Shown here in pieces: positions 5,197 through 6,281 of a stretch of DNA of 6,281 bases. The notes beneath the pieces are model-generated. The model did no database searches, was not told the DNA's origin, and saw only the letters and a list, made by a program, of their open reading frames with translations. Both the position numbers and the translations under genes were made by a program. This DNA comes from an uncultured Lachnospiraceae bacterium (GTDB lineage Bacteria; Bacillota; Clostridia; Lachnospirales; Lachnospiraceae): contig CAJOQO010000231.1 in assembly GCA_905236545.1 (NCBI GenBank), positions 1-6,281 of the forward strand. Reading direction: 5' to 3'. Positions within the stretch are counted from its first letter, which is position 1. Every line of letters begins with the position of its first letter.

Positions 5197-6057
5197 ATGG
5201 AGAGGCATCTTCTGGAAGCCAGACATATCACAAAAGCATATGGAGACAGGACGATTATCCGGGATATCAGTATCTGTCTGGACAAAGGCGAGCTGGTTTC
5301 GCTTCTGGGGCTGAGCGGATCCGGAAAGACGACGCTTTTTCATGTCCTTTCCGGACTGACCGTTCCTCAGGAAGGGAAGGTTCTTCTGGATGGAGCAGAG
5401 ATTACCGGGAAGCCGGGGGCGGTCAGCTATATGCTGCAGAAGGATCTTCTTTTTGCCCATAAAAAGGTGATTGACAATGTTTCCCTGCCGCTCGTCCTGA
5501 AAGGAGTGCCCCGCAAGGAAGCCAGAAAGATCACGGATCCGCTGTTTGCGCAGTTTGGACTGGAGGGAACCCAGTATCAGTATCCGGCTCAGCTTTCGGG
5601 CGGGATGCGCCAGCGGGCCGCGTTTCTGAGGACCTATCTCTCGGCCGCCTGGTCCGGAAAGGGGACGGCGGACGATCCGGGTGATTTTCCGAAAAAGGCA
5701 TCAGGTGTCGCGCTGCTGGATGAACCTTTTTCCGCGCTGGACACCATCACCAAAAACCAGATGCATGCATGGTATCTGGATATGATGGGGAGAATCGATC
5801 TGTCCACTCTGTTCATCACGCATGATATCGACGAGGCCGTGATGCTTTCCGACCGGATCTATCTGATGACGGGCAGTCCCGGCGTGATCATGAATGAGAT
5901 CCGGATCCTTCCTCAGCGCAGCGCGCGGACGGACTTTAATCTGACTCAGCAGTTTCTGGACTATAAAAAACAGATTATCCGGATTCTGGAACAGGTGCAG
6001 ACCGCGCAGGCAGCCGGTGCTGCACAGGCTGAAAGCCGGAAGCGGCAGATGGAATAA
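5197..6057 (+). CDS. thiZ: ABC transporter ATP-binding protein, ThiZ-like
   Basis: This 286-residue cytoplasmic ATPase should power the importer. It shows Walker A GLSGSGKT (38-45), Q-loop Gln81 in MLQKDLL, signature LSGGM (133-137), Walker B VALLDEP (171-177, with Asp175 and Glu176), D-loop SALD (179-182) and switch His209 in FITHDIDEA. All catalytic residues are present, so it should be active. The order and sequence resemble the nitrate/sulfonate/ThiZ ATPase group. GAGGGGA (5184-5190) lies 6 bases before ATG 5197, and tandem TAA stops end the gene. Odd points are an extra stretch of about 18 residues around 151-168, between signature and Walker B, and an Ala/Gln-rich tail from about 268. 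It lies 46 bases after the binding-protein gene with no terminator between, so it belongs to the same operon. No convincing terminator follows it. Confidence 0.93.
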   Translation: MERHLLEARHITKAYGDRTIIRDISICLDKGELVSLLGLSGSGKTTLFHVLSGLTVPQEGKVLLDGAEITGKPGAVSYMLQKDLLFAHKKVIDNVSLPLVLKGVPRKEARKITDPLFAQFGLEGTQYQYPAQLSGGMRQRAAFLRTYLSAAWSGKGTADDPGDFPKKASGVALLDEPFSALDTITKNQMHAWYLDMMGRIDLSTLFITHDIDEAVMLSDRIYLMTGSPGVIMNEIRILPQRSARTDFNLTQQFLDYKKQIIRILEQVQTAQAAGAAQAESRKRQME

Positions 6058-6133
6058 TAAGCTGGTTACAGGTCACACCATGGCCGCTTTGCGGCAGACA
6101 CAGGGCTTCTGAGCGGCAGACGAATAATATGGC

Positions 6134-6162
6134 TTGTTCAAATGACATAAATAGGGTAGAAT
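6134..6162 (+). promoter_or_regulatory. candidate promoter downstream of the transport operon
   Basis: TTGTTC (6134-6139) and TAGAAT (6157-6162) are 17 bases apart, with an A/T-rich spacer that stands out from the GC-rich surroundings. The -10 box matches consensus at 5 of 6 positions and the -35 at 3 of 6. It would drive a transcript leaving the window to the right. Confidence 0.5.
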
Positions 6163-6169
6163 ACTTCTG

Positions 6170-6197
6170 GGGAACAGCAGACGGATGTCTGTTTCCC
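6170..6197 (+). other. imperfect inverted repeat just after the candidate promoter
   Basis: GGGAA (6170-6174) pairs with TTCCC (6193-6197), and CAGAC (6178-6182) with GTCTG (6187-6191). The stem has a 3-by-1 internal loop and a 4-base apical loop. It starts 8 bases after the -10 box, so it would be the very 5' end of the transcript or an operator. No T run follows, so it is not a terminator. Confidence 0.4.
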
Positions 6198-6215
6198 GGA
6201 AAACTGCGGACAGGC

Positions 6216-6281
6216 ATGACTGGCGTGGAAGGACTGCTCCTGACGCTTTTCAGCCTGGTACTGGGCACGGAGGCTGATCCA
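6216..6281 (+). CDS. possible start of a downstream gene (partial, unidentified)
   Basis: An ATG at 6216 opens 22 codons that run off the right edge, beginning MTGVEGLLLTLFSLVLG, a hydrophobic N-terminus. It lies about 45 bases after the expected start of transcription from the 6134-6162 promoter. Only a weak CAGG (6211-6214) precedes it, too close for a good ribosome binding site. The frame is also open upstream, so the true start could differ. I do not recognise it. Confidence 0.22.
   Translation, partial: MTGVEGLLLTLFSLVLGTEADP

Noticed and set aside
3810..5285. 491-residue minus-strand frame
   Set aside because: It lies opposite the binding-protein gene and spans the ends of both neighbours. 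The + strand encodes clear conserved families here, so the long open frame follows from their codon bias.
5172..5462. 96-residue + frame with its own ATG between the binding-protein and ATPase genes
   Set aside because: It overlaps the ATPase Walker A region in another frame; GAGGGGA (5184-5190) serves ATG 5197.
6083..6095. GCCGC-TTT-GCGGC hairpin as the operon terminator
   Set aside because: Only 5 bp and no T run follows, so it does not qualify as an intrinsic terminator.
6185..6277. 30-codon frame starting at ATG 6185
   Set aside because: It starts inside the inverted repeat, has no ribosome binding site, resembles no protein and stops at 6275-6277.

Overview
The window looks like a chromosomal segment of a Gram-positive, Clostridia-type bacterium. 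A Lachnospiraceae-like host is my inference, from strong AGGAGG-type ribosome binding sites, sigma-A-like promoters, a Firmicute-style TPP riboswitch, lipoprotein signal peptides and the Glu-Thr-Glu-rich linkers common in exported proteins of that family. All confidently called genes are on the + strand. I see no mobile element, CRISPR array, tRNA or rRNA.

Region 1 (1-2735) is a two-gene unit for exported proteins. An extended -10 promoter (152-160) precedes a predicted lipoprotein (224-1924). It has the trigger-factor linker, FKBP-type prolyl isomerase and C-terminal chaperone regions, but a lipid anchor and an acidic repeat linker replace the ribosome-binding domain. After 37 bases comes a shorter exported paralogue (1962-2735). 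It keeps the linker motif and the C-terminal chaperone region but lacks the whole isomerase domain. Both proteins carry ETE-rich tracts at both ends. They probably act together in folding proteins outside the membrane.

Region 2 (2755-6057) is a thiamin-related uptake operon. A good promoter (2755-2783) starts transcription almost at the edge of a TPP riboswitch aptamer (2792-2880), followed by an intrinsic terminator (2904-2930), so expression should fall when TPP is plentiful. The genes are a small thiamine-binding protein of the MTH1187/YkoF family (2982-3278), an ABC permease (3247-4056, TTG start inside the previous gene), an NMT1/THI5-like substrate-binding lipoprotein (4137-5150) and an ABC ATPase (5197-6057). 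The last three match the ThiX-ThiY-ThiZ layout for import of thiamin pyrimidine precursors. GC-rich repeated hairpins lie between the permease and binding-protein genes. The ATPase has an unusual insertion of about 18 residues before Walker B.

Region 3 (6058-6281) has a plausible promoter (6134-6162), an imperfect hairpin (6170-6197) and perhaps the first 22 codons of another gene. At the left edge (1-88, minus strand) there may be a fragment of a divergent gene. Both edge calls are weak.
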